This document shows, piece after piece, positions 1 to 5,374 of a stretch of 5,374 nt of DNA. Source of the DNA: Bacteroidota bacterium. Its GTDB lineage: Bacteria > Bacteroidota > Bacteroidia > 2-12-FULL-35-15. Every line of letters begins with the position of its first letter. Position 1 is the stretch's first letter. The notes under the pieces are model-generated. The model did not search any database. It saw only the letters and a list, made by a program, of their open reading frames with translations, and was not told where the DNA came from. Both the position numbers and the translations under genes were made by a program. Location of the stretch: the NCBI GenBank assembly GCA_021413595.1, contig JAIOQD010000696.1, positions 1 to 5,374 of the forward strand. Reading direction: 5' to 3'.

Positions 1-311
1 TTCAAATTAAAAATTTAAAAATATTGAGAACTGTTTAAATTTTATATTAAAGAATAACAATATTGATTATTAAAGCATACCCAATTCTCGACTCCGCTCG
101 AAATGATCCTATTCACCATCATTTCGAGCAGAGTCGAGAAATCGCATGAAGCCTAGAAACTGTTTTGAATAAAATTAAAACAGGCTTTAATTACAATTTC
201 CAAATAAATATAGCAAACCAAAACGACTTTTCTATTAGAAAAATTAGAAATAATAAATTTAACAGCAAATAAAACAAACTAAAGAGTGAAATTACCATTT
301 TCATGTAACTA
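1..311. other. Non-coding region downstream of the stress-protein gene
   Basis: I see no credible gene here. The stretch is very AT-rich and its only strong structure is the inverted repeat at 85-140, listed separately. A second, weaker pairing lies beside it: AAGCCT at 149-154 can pair with AGGCTT at 182-187, and inside that GTTTT (162-166) with AAAAC (177-181), leaving a 7-base bulge. Either structure lies downstream of the minus-strand stress-protein gene and could mark the 3' end of its transcript, but neither has a clear T-tract in that direction. A plus-strand reading frame beginning near 286 runs antisense to that gene and is not supported. Confidence 0.6.
85..140. repeat. Near-perfect inverted repeat, dispersed Bacteroidota type
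   Basis: The arms are 85-107 and 118-140, 23 bases each, with one mismatch (C at 95 against A at 130) and a 10-base spacer. The left arm starts TTCTCGACTCCGCTCGAAAT. It is far richer in G+C than the DNA around it. From memory, TTCTCGACT-(G/C)-CGCTCGAAATGA hairpins recur in intergenic regions of many Flavobacteriia and other Bacteroidota, where they behave like REP-type elements. The family assignment is recall, not a search. As RNA it would form a very stable stem and could protect or end the 3' end of the neighbouring stress-protein mRNA. Only one copy is present here, so dispersal cannot be shown from this window. Confidence 0.8.
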
Positions 312-1136
312 TTACTCATGTATAGCTAATAATGGAATGAGTGAGTTAAATGCCATCTTTTTTGTTTTGCTTTCGTTAAATAATCTCGAAATAATATCGT
401 GTTTTTTCGGAATCATAATTAACAAATCTGCATTATTTTTTTCGATAAAATTGTTTAAATTTTTTATTAAATCATTTCCTTCAATAAAAAGCACAGAATA
501 ATTTAAGTCTTCAAAAAGAACTTCCTTTTTTGCTTCCAATAGAATTTCCTGATCTAGATTTTCAAAAGAGTCAACAACATTAAGCACTATTAATTTGGAA
601 TTGAATAATTCTACAAATCCCCTTATTTGTTTTGCAGCGTTTGTATCTGCTACTTTCTCGATATCATCGCAAGCAAATACTACAGTATTTATGGGTCGAT
701 ACCTCACTCCGTCCGGCACAATTAAGGTAGGACAGTTTGTATTTTTAATAACACCAATACTATTGCTGCTTAGCAGTATTTCGGATAATTTTCCGGCCTC
801 CGAAATTCCAATTATAACGAGGTCGATCTCTTTCTCTTCAACAAGATCAACAATTTCGCTAATTAAGAAACCCGATTTGATAATATTCTCAATAGGATTT
901 GTAAACAAGTATTTTTCCCGTAATTCCTTTTCAAATTTTTCCATAGCAATCATATTGCTCTTTTCAAATTCATCATAAGCTGGCATAAAAGAAATGTCGT
1001 CACTCGTATATACCGGAATATTAAAAACATGAAAAAGAATTAGTTTTGCATTTCTTTCTTTGGCAAATTGAATACCATATTCAGCAGTATTTTTTGATAC
1101 TTCAGAAAAATCTATTGGGATTAAAATTGTTTCCAT
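312..1136 (-). CDS. Universal stress protein, tandem UspA domains
   Basis: A 274-residue cytoplasmic protein with two UspA-type alpha/beta domains in tandem. Domain 1 (about 1-143) opens with the classic METILIPIDFSE strand, with Asp9 at the usual nucleotide-contact position, and ends in NCPTLIVP. Domain 2 (about 150-274) ends MIPKKHDIISRLF...KKMAFNSLIPLLAI, a form I know from Bacteroidota double Usps. In ATP-binding Usps the loop reads G-2x-G-9x-G-S/T. Here it is GISEAGKLSEILLSSNS (110-126): the first Gly is kept, while Glu113-Ala and Ser123 stand where Gly is expected, so tight ATP binding is doubtful. Domain 2 lacks the loop too. Usps are generally linked to survival in starvation, redox or energy stress; the partner here is unknown. 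The start is the first ATG, followed at once by the conserved first strand. The gene stands alone, divergent from the glucosidase. I found no convincing TAnnTTTG promoter upstream. Confidence 0.93.
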   Translation of the reverse strand: METILIPIDFSEVSKNTAEYGIQFAKERNAKLILFHVFNIPVYTSDDISFMPAYDEFEKSNMIAMEKFEKELREKYLFTNPIENIIKSGFLISEIVDLVEEKEIDLVIIGISEAGKLSEILLSSNSIGVIKNTNCPTLIVPDGVRYRPINTVVFACDDIEKVADTNAAKQIRGFVELFNSKLIVLNVVDSFENLDQEILLEAKKEVLFEDLNYSVLFIEGNDLIKNLNNFIEKNNADLLIMIPKKHDIISRLFNESKTKKMAFNSLIPLLAIHE

Positions 1137-1508
1137 TGCATTGTTATATTAATACTGTTAATAAAATCATTTTTTTATCTACTTATTTCTTTGGTTGTTC
1201 TTTCCCTTTTTTAATTCTAATACAAGTTTATTCCCATATCTGACCTTTCATATTTCAAATTCGTTAAAGAGGCATTTCCAATCGCTAAAGCAGGATAATT
1301 ACAATATAAGAAACCGAATGGGAGGTGTATTTTTACAATTAAATAAAAATTCAGTTAGTGAGGACTAAAAAAAATCACAATTCAATAAGATCAAGATTGC
1401 TTCTTTTAACATTGGAATTTTAAAATTCAAATATTAAATTACTAATTTTAAGCAACTAAATAAAATTAAGTTACATTGTACCAACATAAATTAAGTATTC
1501 GTAACCGT
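1137..1508. other. Intergenic region between divergent stress-protein and glucosidase genes
   Basis: About 370 bases separate the two divergent starts, so both promoters should lie here. I found no exact TAnnTTTG element on either strand. The nearest plus-strand match is TAACATTG at 1407-1414 (one mismatch), with no TTG at the right distance. On the minus strand the nearest is the complement of 1223-1230 (TAAACTTG, one mismatch). A palindrome at 1415-1428 is listed separately. The first 107 bases carry the end of a plus-strand frame that is only a shadow of the stress-protein gene. Nothing else stands out. Confidence 0.5.
1415..1428. promoter_or_regulatory. AT-rich perfect palindrome, possible operator
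   Basis: GAATTTTAAAATTC is a perfect 14-bp palindrome. It extends to 20 bp (1412-1431) if one G/A mismatch is allowed. It lies about 80 bases before the glucosidase ATG, a plausible place for a dimeric regulator to bind. In DNA this AT-rich, palindromes of this size arise by chance fairly often, so the operator role is a guess. Confidence 0.25.
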
Positions 1509-3218
1509 ATGTCATTTCGAAATAAAAAAACTATACAGTTACAAATTTTCATTCTTTCACTCTCCATTCTTTCTTCTATATCACCTATTATTGCTCAGGA
1601 ACAAACAAACGAGTGGTGGAAAAGAACCACAGTTTACCAAATCTATCCTCGTTCATTTTATGATAGCAATGGAGATGGGATTGGAGATATTAAGGGTATC
1701 ATCCAAAAATTGGATTACATCCAAGAACTAGGATTTGAAACAATTTGGATCTCACCTTTTTTTATGAGCCCGCAAATGGATTTTGGTTATGATATCAGTG
1801 ATTATTATTCAATTGCCCCTGAATATGGCGATTCAGCAATCTGCAATCAACTGATCGAGGAAATACACAGACGGAAAATGAAAATCATTTTCGATCTGGT
1901 GATGAACCATACCTCTGATCAGCACCCTTGGTTCAAAGAATCATCAAACACAATTAACAATAATAAATCAGATTGGTATGTTTGGAAAGATGGTAAAGGA
2001 AAAAAAAGATTAGATCCACCCAATAACTGGAAATCGATGGTTGGTGGCAGCGGATGGCAATACAATAAAGAACGGAAACAGTTTTATTGGGCCTCCTTTC
2101 TTCCTTTTCAACCAGATTTGAATTACCGAAACAAAGACGTAAAAAAAGCTATGCTTGACGTAACGCAGTACTGGGCAGAAAAAGGAGTTGATGGCTTTCG
2201 ACTGGATATCTTTAACGCAATTTATGAAGATTCAACTTTCAGGGACAACCCCTTTAGTTTTAAAATTATCCCAAACGAGGAAAATCCGGATGGCTTTTTT
2301 CAGAAGGCAAAGTACAATATCAACAATACACAAAGTTTTGAATTTGCCACAGAACTGCGAACAAGTTTGGATAAAACGGGCAACAAGTACTTAGTAGGTG
2401 AAGTTTTTGGAGATGCCAATTTATTGAAAAAGTACTGCAACTACAATAATCAACCCGGGTTAAACAGTGTATTCCTCTTCAAAACACTTGGTACTCCCTT
2501 TAAAGCGAAGGACTACCGAAAATTAGTAGCTTTATTTGAGGAAAATTTCGCGAAGCCTTTTATACCCACGTATGTGTTCAGTAATCATGATAGGAAACGC
2601 AGTATATCAAGATTAAAAAACGATATTAATAAAGCAAAATTATTAGCACTGTTTCAGTTTACTGTAAGAGGGATCCCTTTCACTTATTATGGAGAAGAAC
2701 TTGGAATACCTCAAACAAACATTCCTTTAAAGAACGGGAAAGACCCAATGGCAAAGCGTTACAAATTGCTTCCTCAATTCATTGCAAATATGAGCAAGGA
2801 GGCAATAAACCGTGATGGATGCCGTACTCCTATGTTATGGAACAATGAAAATAATGCCGATTTTACAAAAGGAAATAATCCTTGGCTACCTGTAAGCCTA
2901 CAGTATGCAAAACTAAATGTTGAAAAACAAAATTCTGACAGCACATCCCTTCTTACTTTTTACAAAAGTTTACTTGCACTCCGAAAATCAATACCCGCTT
3001 TGGATTCGGGGGAATTAAAAATTGCAGAAAAATATTGCAGCTCCAAAATTTTTGCCTTCTACCGGATATTTGATGCTGAAAAATATCTTATTGTACTGAA
3101 TATGTCAAAGCAAACGATAAGACTTGATTTACCAAAAGGTGAAGCTTTGCTTCTACTAAATAGTAGTATTAAAAATGGATTGAATGGCTATGGTGGATTG
3201 GTTTTAAAATTAGAATGA
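1509..3218 (+). CDS. Secreted GH13 alpha-glucosidase / oligo-1,6-glucosidase
   Basis: A 569-residue glycoside hydrolase of family GH13, predicted to release glucose from short alpha-glucans or isomalto-oligosaccharides in the periplasm. Residue numbers run from this ATG. A signal peptide covers about 1-29: basic MSFRNKK, then a hydrophobic stretch, with likely cleavage after IIA before QEQ. No lipobox Cys is seen. The mature enzyme begins WWKRTTVYQIYPRSF. DSNGDGIGD (52-60) is the usual Ca-binding loop. Region I is DLVMNH (129-134). Region II is GFRLD with nucleophile Asp233. Region III is GEV with acid/base Glu298. Region IV is NHD with Asp361. QPDLN (201-205) marks the oligo-1,6-glucosidase/alpha-glucosidase branch rather than true alpha-amylases. 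A small beta-sandwich domain ends the protein. A TTG at 1476 would add 11 residues ahead of the signal peptide; the ATG gives a normal one, so I prefer it. No transporter or sus-type neighbour is present, so substrate remains inferred. Confidence 0.9.
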   Translation: MSFRNKKTIQLQIFILSLSILSSISPIIAQEQTNEWWKRTTVYQIYPRSFYDSNGDGIGDIKGIIQKLDYIQELGFETIWISPFFMSPQMDFGYDISDYYSIAPEYGDSAICNQLIEEIHRRKMKIIFDLVMNHTSDQHPWFKESSNTINNNKSDWYVWKDGKGKKRLDPPNNWKSMVGGSGWQYNKERKQFYWASFLPFQPDLNYRNKDVKKAMLDVTQYWAEKGVDGFRLDIFNAIYEDSTFRDNPFSFKIIPNEENPDGFFQKAKYNINNTQSFEFATELRTSLDKTGNKYLVGEVFGDANLLKKYCNYNNQPGLNSVFLFKTLGTPFKAKDYRKLVALFEENFAKPFIPTYVFSNHDRKRSISRLKNDINKAKLLALFQFTVRGIPFTYYGEELGIPQTNIPLKNGKDPMAKRYKLLPQFIANMSKEAINRDGCRTPMLWNNENNADFTKGNNPWLPVSLQYAKLNVEKQNSDSTSLLTFYKSLLALRKSIPALDSGELKIAEKYCSSKIFAFYRIFDAEKYLIVLNMSKQTIRLDLPKGEALLLLNSSIKNGLNGYGGLVLKLE

Positions 3219-3253
3219 AGATATTTCTGTTTGGAGTTTGTTTAAATATTTTC
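3217..3253. terminator. Weak hairpin between convergent genes
   Basis: GAAGATATTT (3217-3226) can pair with AAATATTTTC (3244-3253), with one G-T wobble and a 17-base loop. It spans the 23-base gap between the convergent stop codons of the glucosidase and idi, so it could serve both transcripts. The stem is AT-rich, the loop is long and there is no clean T-run, so this is a weak call. Confidence 0.22.
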
Positions 3254-3754
3254 TAAAACCTTTTCAAAAATAATTTTAAACCAAACGGTGTACTGCTCGG
3301 GATTCGTTTTTAAATTTTGTTTAATTTCATCAATAGGTAGGTATTTCCAATCCATTGCTTCCACTTTGTTTATAATGGGATTTTTATCGTAATGTCCTAT
3401 AAATACATGATCTAGTTCATGTTCCGTTAATTTGTTATCCAATTCGGTTTTATAAATAAAATGAAACGCATCATTGAGAATACAATCAAAGCCCATTTCT
3501 TCTTGTAAACGCTTATGTGCCGACTCTTTTAAATTTTCTCCCGGTAAAGGGTGGCTGCAACAGGTATTCGTCCAAAGTCCACCAGAATGATACTTATCCA
3601 ATGCACGTCTTTGAAGCAATAATTCATTTTTAGAATTGAAAATAAATATTGAAAATGCCCTGTGAAGTTCTCCTTTTTGATGAGCTTCCATTTTTTCCAT
3701 GACGCCAATAATAACATCATTTTCATCCACCAATATTACATTTTTAGATTCCAT
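3242..3754 (-). CDS. idi: Isopentenyl-diphosphate delta-isomerase, type I
   Basis: A 170-residue Nudix-fold enzyme that interconverts isopentenyl and dimethylallyl diphosphate, the two building blocks of isoprenoids (quinones, carotenoids, undecaprenyl carrier). The catalytic signature WTNTCCSHP (61-69) places Cys66 at the position of E. coli Cys67. EHELDHVF (111-118) supplies Glu113, matching catalytic Glu116. The metal ligands of the E. coli enzyme have clear counterparts: His25, His31, His68, Glu111 and Glu113. The Nudix box (72-89, ending RLQEEMGF) is degenerate in the way usual for this family. Trp158 near the C-terminus matches the conserved active-site Trp. Length is slightly short of the E. 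coli protein (182) but no motif is missing. The start is the first ATG, with AAAGG directly touching it, too close to act as a normal ribosome site. No other isoprenoid gene is adjacent. Confidence 0.95.
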   Translation of the reverse strand: MESKNVILVDENDVIIGVMEKMEAHQKGELHRAFSIFIFNSKNELLLQRRALDKYHSGGLWTNTCCSHPLPGENLKESAHKRLQEEMGFDCILNDAFHFIYKTELDNKLTEHELDHVFIGHYDKNPIINKVEAMDWKYLPIDEIKQNLKTNPEQYTVWFKIIFEKVLENI

Positions 3755-3804
3755 CCTTTAAAAATTTAAAATAATAACAAATAGTACAATTGATAAATCG
3801 AATA

Positions 3805-3837
3805 CAAAAGTAATTGATTAAAAGACGTTAACACCAA
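3805..3837 (-). promoter_or_regulatory. Bacteroidota-type promoter for idi
   Basis: On the minus strand TACTTTTG (complement of 3805-3812) is an exact match to the -7 consensus TAnnTTTG. A TTG (complement of 3835-3837) lies 22 bases upstream, slightly more than the usual -33 spacing. Transcription would start near 3799 and give a leader of about 45 bases before the idi ATG. The match is good but short motifs are common in AT-rich DNA. Confidence 0.5.
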
Positions 3838-3978
3838 TAAAATAAACAAGCGTTATATTAAATGCTTTGTGGTATTGATGTTCATTCCACACTTGCTTCG
3901 TAATCCCTTGGATGCAGAAACCTCCGATAGTCATCAAAGTTGGCAAGTTCAGGATAACCATTGTTTTATACTTAACGT
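3825..3978. repeat. GC-richer islet bounded by 7-bp inverted repeats
   Basis: ACGTTAA at 3825-3831 and TTAACGT at 3972-3978 are inverted copies enclosing 154 bp. Between them, 3881-3960 is 44% G+C, against 15% in 3761-3820 and 18% in 3961-4020. The abrupt change suggests a different origin from the surrounding intergenic DNA, such as a gene relic, a cassette-like insertion or a structured RNA. Seven matching bases could be chance. Frames on both strands cross the islet (plus from 3869, minus from 4048), but they run on into the AT-rich flanks with poor composition and I do not call them genes. The rest of the 3755-4156 gap holds promoter elements for idi and for the exported-protein gene. Confidence 0.4.
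3882..3965 (-). pseudogene. Possible C-terminal gene remnant
   Basis: On the minus strand a frame of 27 sense codons lies between a TAA (3966-3968) and a TGA (3882-3884). Its last part reads FDDYRRFLHPRDYEASVE, which looks like the charged C-terminus of a soluble protein. The frame coincides closely with the GC-rich islet. There is no ATG in the frame, and DNA upstream drops straight to very low G+C, so if real it is a relic whose 5' part is gone. I do not recognise the parent family. A 76-codon ATG frame on the same strand overlaps in another phase but extends into non-coding-like sequence, so it is a poorer explanation. Confidence 0.3.
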
Positions 3979-4097
3979 AACAATAAAAAATATAAAATAC
4001 AGAATCGATATCTTGATTTTCATATTTTTTGAGTTGAAGATTCCACAATCTGAGAAAATTTATTCCTTTTTTTACTCTTTTGGAGTGATTTAGAAAA

Positions 4098-4105
4098 TAT
4101 TTTTG
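4098..4105 (+). promoter_or_regulatory. Bacteroidota -7 element before the exported-protein gene
   Basis: TATTTTTG is an exact TAnnTTTG match. The closest upstream TTTG (4079-4082) is only 15 bases away, shorter than the usual spacing, so the -33 half is weak. Transcription would begin near 4111, leaving a leader of about 45 bases that ends in an A-rich run before the ATG at 4157. Confidence 0.45.
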
Positions 4106-4156
4106 GAAGGAATATTTTTTTATCTCTGAATTTAAACTAACAAAAAAATAAAAAGA

Positions 4157-4819
4157 ATGAAAAAAATTTTAGCAATATCAATTGTGGCAATAGGCATAAT
4201 AGCATTGAGTTATACTATCATTGCATCTGATAGTGAAATCAGATCAAATGAAAATCAAGCCAGTGAAATTGAATTAAAAACAAATATGCGGAAATTATGG
4301 GAAGACCACATTATGTGGACACGCAATGTGATCTTTAACATTATGGATGATCTGCCAGGAAAAGACGAAGCAATAAACAGATTACTTAAAAACCAGGATC
4401 ATATTGGGAATGTGATAAAACCGTATTATGGAGAATCGGCAGGAAAAGCTTTGACTGATTTATTATACGTCCACGCTAAAACAGCAGCTGACCTATTAAC
4501 AGCGAAAAAAAATGATAATGACAAAGCATTTAAAGAAGCAAACGATAAGTGGCTTTCAAATGCGGATGAAATTTCTGCATTCTTAAGCAACGCAAATCCG
4601 AACTGGAAACTTGAGGACATGAAAATGATGATGCACGATCATTTGAAATTAACCACTGATGAAGCAATGGCAAGAAAAGACAAAAATTATGATGCTGATG
4701 TTGTAGCTTATGACAAAGTACATGATGAAATTCTTGAAATGTCAGATATGCTTTCAATTGGTATTATGAAACAATTCCCGGAAAAGTTTAAAAGCACCAA
4801 CACTATCGGTAAAAAATAA
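4157..4819 (+). CDS. Exported helical protein of unknown function
   Basis: A 220-residue protein that I cannot assign a function. Residues 1-23 form a signal peptide (MKK, then a hydrophobic run, likely cleavage after IIA before SDS), so it acts in the periplasm or outside the cell. From memory, related proteins occur in many soil and aquatic bacteria with a conserved core of the type LWEDHIMWTR...RLLKNQ...IGNVIKPYYG...FLSNANPNW...HLKLTT, usually left as hypothetical. The body is almost wholly helical. It seems built of three helical hairpins of about 55 residues whose first helix carries a His: EDHIMWT (His51), VHAKTA (His106) and HDHLKLTT (His162). The His, Asp and Glu content could allow metal binding, but this is inference. 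Start: first ATG, A-rich leader, no Shine-Dalgarno. It has its own -7 element upstream and a hairpin downstream, suggesting a single-gene transcript. Confidence 0.85.
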   Translation: MKKILAISIVAIGIIALSYTIIASDSEIRSNENQASEIELKTNMRKLWEDHIMWTRNVIFNIMDDLPGKDEAINRLLKNQDHIGNVIKPYYGESAGKALTDLLYVHAKTAADLLTAKKNDNDKAFKEANDKWLSNADEISAFLSNANPNWKLEDMKMMMHDHLKLTTDEAMARKDKNYDADVVAYDKVHDEILEMSDMLSIGIMKQFPEKFKSTNTIGKK

Positions 4820-4843
4820 TTTTCAAAATTGAACTGAAAATAG

Positions 4844-4910
4844 TATGTCCGAACTTAAGATTAGGTCTTTTGTTCGGGCATAATCATTTATAGATGCCTA
4901 AGCCCTTTTT
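4844..4910 (+). terminator. Hairpin region after the exported-protein gene
   Basis: Starting 24 bases after the stop codon, 4844-4854 pairs with 4872-4882 (11 bp, one G-T wobble). An inner 4-bp stem (AAGA 4857-4860 with TCTT 4866-4869) sits across a 2x2 T-T mismatch, with TTAGG as loop. No T-run follows this stem directly. A second pairing, GGGCAT (4876-4881) with ATGCCT (4894-4899), shares bases with the first, so only one can form at a time; a TTTTT tract follows at 4906-4910. Because the next gene has its own promoter-like element, the likeliest role is transcript end or 3' protection. Confidence 0.5.
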
Positions 4911-4997
4911 ATTATAAAGTTTATTCCAAAATTTTGCTAATTATTCAAAAAAGCAGCATTATAGAAAATAAATAAGAAATACCGATTTTATTTCTAC

Positions 4998-5005
4998 TAA
5001 CTTTG
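4998..5005 (+). promoter_or_regulatory. Bacteroidota -7 element before the 93-residue protein gene
   Basis: TAACTTTG matches TAnnTTTG exactly and lies 26 bases before the ATG at 5032. No TTG is found at the usual -33 distance, so the upstream half is missing or degenerate. The predicted leader is about 20 bases and ends in an A-run (5024-5032), typical of Bacteroidota genes that lack a Shine-Dalgarno sequence. Confidence 0.55.
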
Positions 5006-5031
5006 TAAAAAATAAATCTAAACAAAAAAAA

Positions 5032-5313
5032 ATGGCTAATCGCAGAGATATAAAAAAAGACATTAACAATGTACTTGGTGATGTGTTAGAAGAATGTTAT
5101 TCAGAAATGTTAAACAACCCGACTAAAAATGACAAGGCAATCAATTCAATTATTGATGAAGCTGTTGATTTGGCTGATGACTTAATGTTTCGTGTAAATA
5201 ACGCTCAGGATATTACAAAAGGCAAAGGTGTAAAAACACACTTTAGCAAAATTTCAGAAGATTTGGAAGATAAAGCAATTGGCTTTATTGAAAAACTAAA
5301 TGCACTTTCTTAA
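5032..5313 (+). CDS. Small conserved helical protein of unknown function
   Basis: A 93-residue cytoplasmic protein with no signal peptide or membrane segment. It opens MANRRDIKKDINNVLGDVL. From memory, proteins of similar length starting MANRRD-(L/I)-KKDIN occur across Bacteroidales and relatives, annotated as hypothetical; I know no function. It should form three helices: about 5-28, 31-57 and 66-91. The middle helix is acidic (DEAVDLADD at 42-50) while the N-terminus is basic (RRDIKKD), leaving a strongly bipolar charge pattern. No catalytic motif or Cys/His cluster is visible; there is one Cys (22). It sits between its own -7 element and a strong terminator, so it is probably transcribed alone. 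Start: the only ATG at the head of the conserved block, preceded by an A-rich leader. Confidence 0.85.
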   Translation: MANRRDIKKDINNVLGDVLEECYSEMLNNPTKNDKAINSIIDEAVDLADDLMFRVNNAQDITKGKGVKTHFSKISEDLEDKAIGFIEKLNALS

Positions 5314-5334
5314 AACTGAAATTATCATTACAAT

Positions 5335-5374
5335 AAAAAAAAGTTCTCTGATTATAATCAGAGAACTTTTTTTT
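5335..5374. terminator. Perfect 40-bp palindromic intrinsic terminator
   Basis: A-run (5335-5342), GTTCTCTGATTA (5343-5354), its exact complement (5355-5366) and T-run (5367-5374) form a perfect 40-bp palindrome with 20-base arms. In RNA this gives a GTTCTCTGA/TCAGAGAAC stem with a tiny loop followed by eight U. It begins 21 bases past the stop codon of the 93-residue protein gene. Being symmetric, it has an A-run before and a T-run after on both strands and should stop transcription from either side. The window ends at its last base, so the T-run may be longer. Confidence 0.95.

Overview
This AT-rich window looks like a chromosomal stretch from a member of the Bacteroidota. Three things point there: TAnnTTTG-type -7 promoter elements, A-rich leaders without a Shine-Dalgarno sequence, and the protein families present (a two-domain Bacteroidota-type universal stress protein and a small MANRRD... 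protein that I recall from Bacteroidales). Genus and species cannot be read from the sequence.

Layout: 1-311 is non-coding and carries a strong inverted repeat (85-140) of the kind dispersed in Bacteroidota genomes. A tandem-domain universal stress protein gene (312-1136) is on the minus strand. After a non-coding gap comes a secreted GH13 alpha-glucosidase / oligo-1,6-glucosidase (1509-3218, plus). It converges with a type I isopentenyl-diphosphate isomerase gene, idi (3242-3754, minus). The next gap of about 400 bp contains a sharply GC-richer islet (44% G+C in 3881-3960, against 15-18% on each side). The islet lies inside 7-bp inverted repeats and holds a short protein-like frame that may be a gene remnant. 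Then follow an exported helical protein of unknown function (4157-4819, plus), a structured hairpin region (4844-4910), and a small conserved helical protein of unknown function (5032-5313, plus). The window ends in a perfect 40-bp palindrome that is a textbook intrinsic terminator.

The genes look like independent housekeeping or accessory units, not one operon. Strands alternate, gaps are wide, and three genes have their own promoter-like element just upstream. The glucosidase would split imported oligosaccharides in the periplasm. Idi balances IPP and DMAPP for isoprenoid synthesis. The Usp is a cytoplasmic stress-associated protein. I see no defence system, CRISPR array, intact mobile element, rRNA or tRNA. 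The least explained items are the GC-rich islet, the threefold helical-hairpin pattern in the exported 220-residue protein, and the competing RNA pairings downstream of it.
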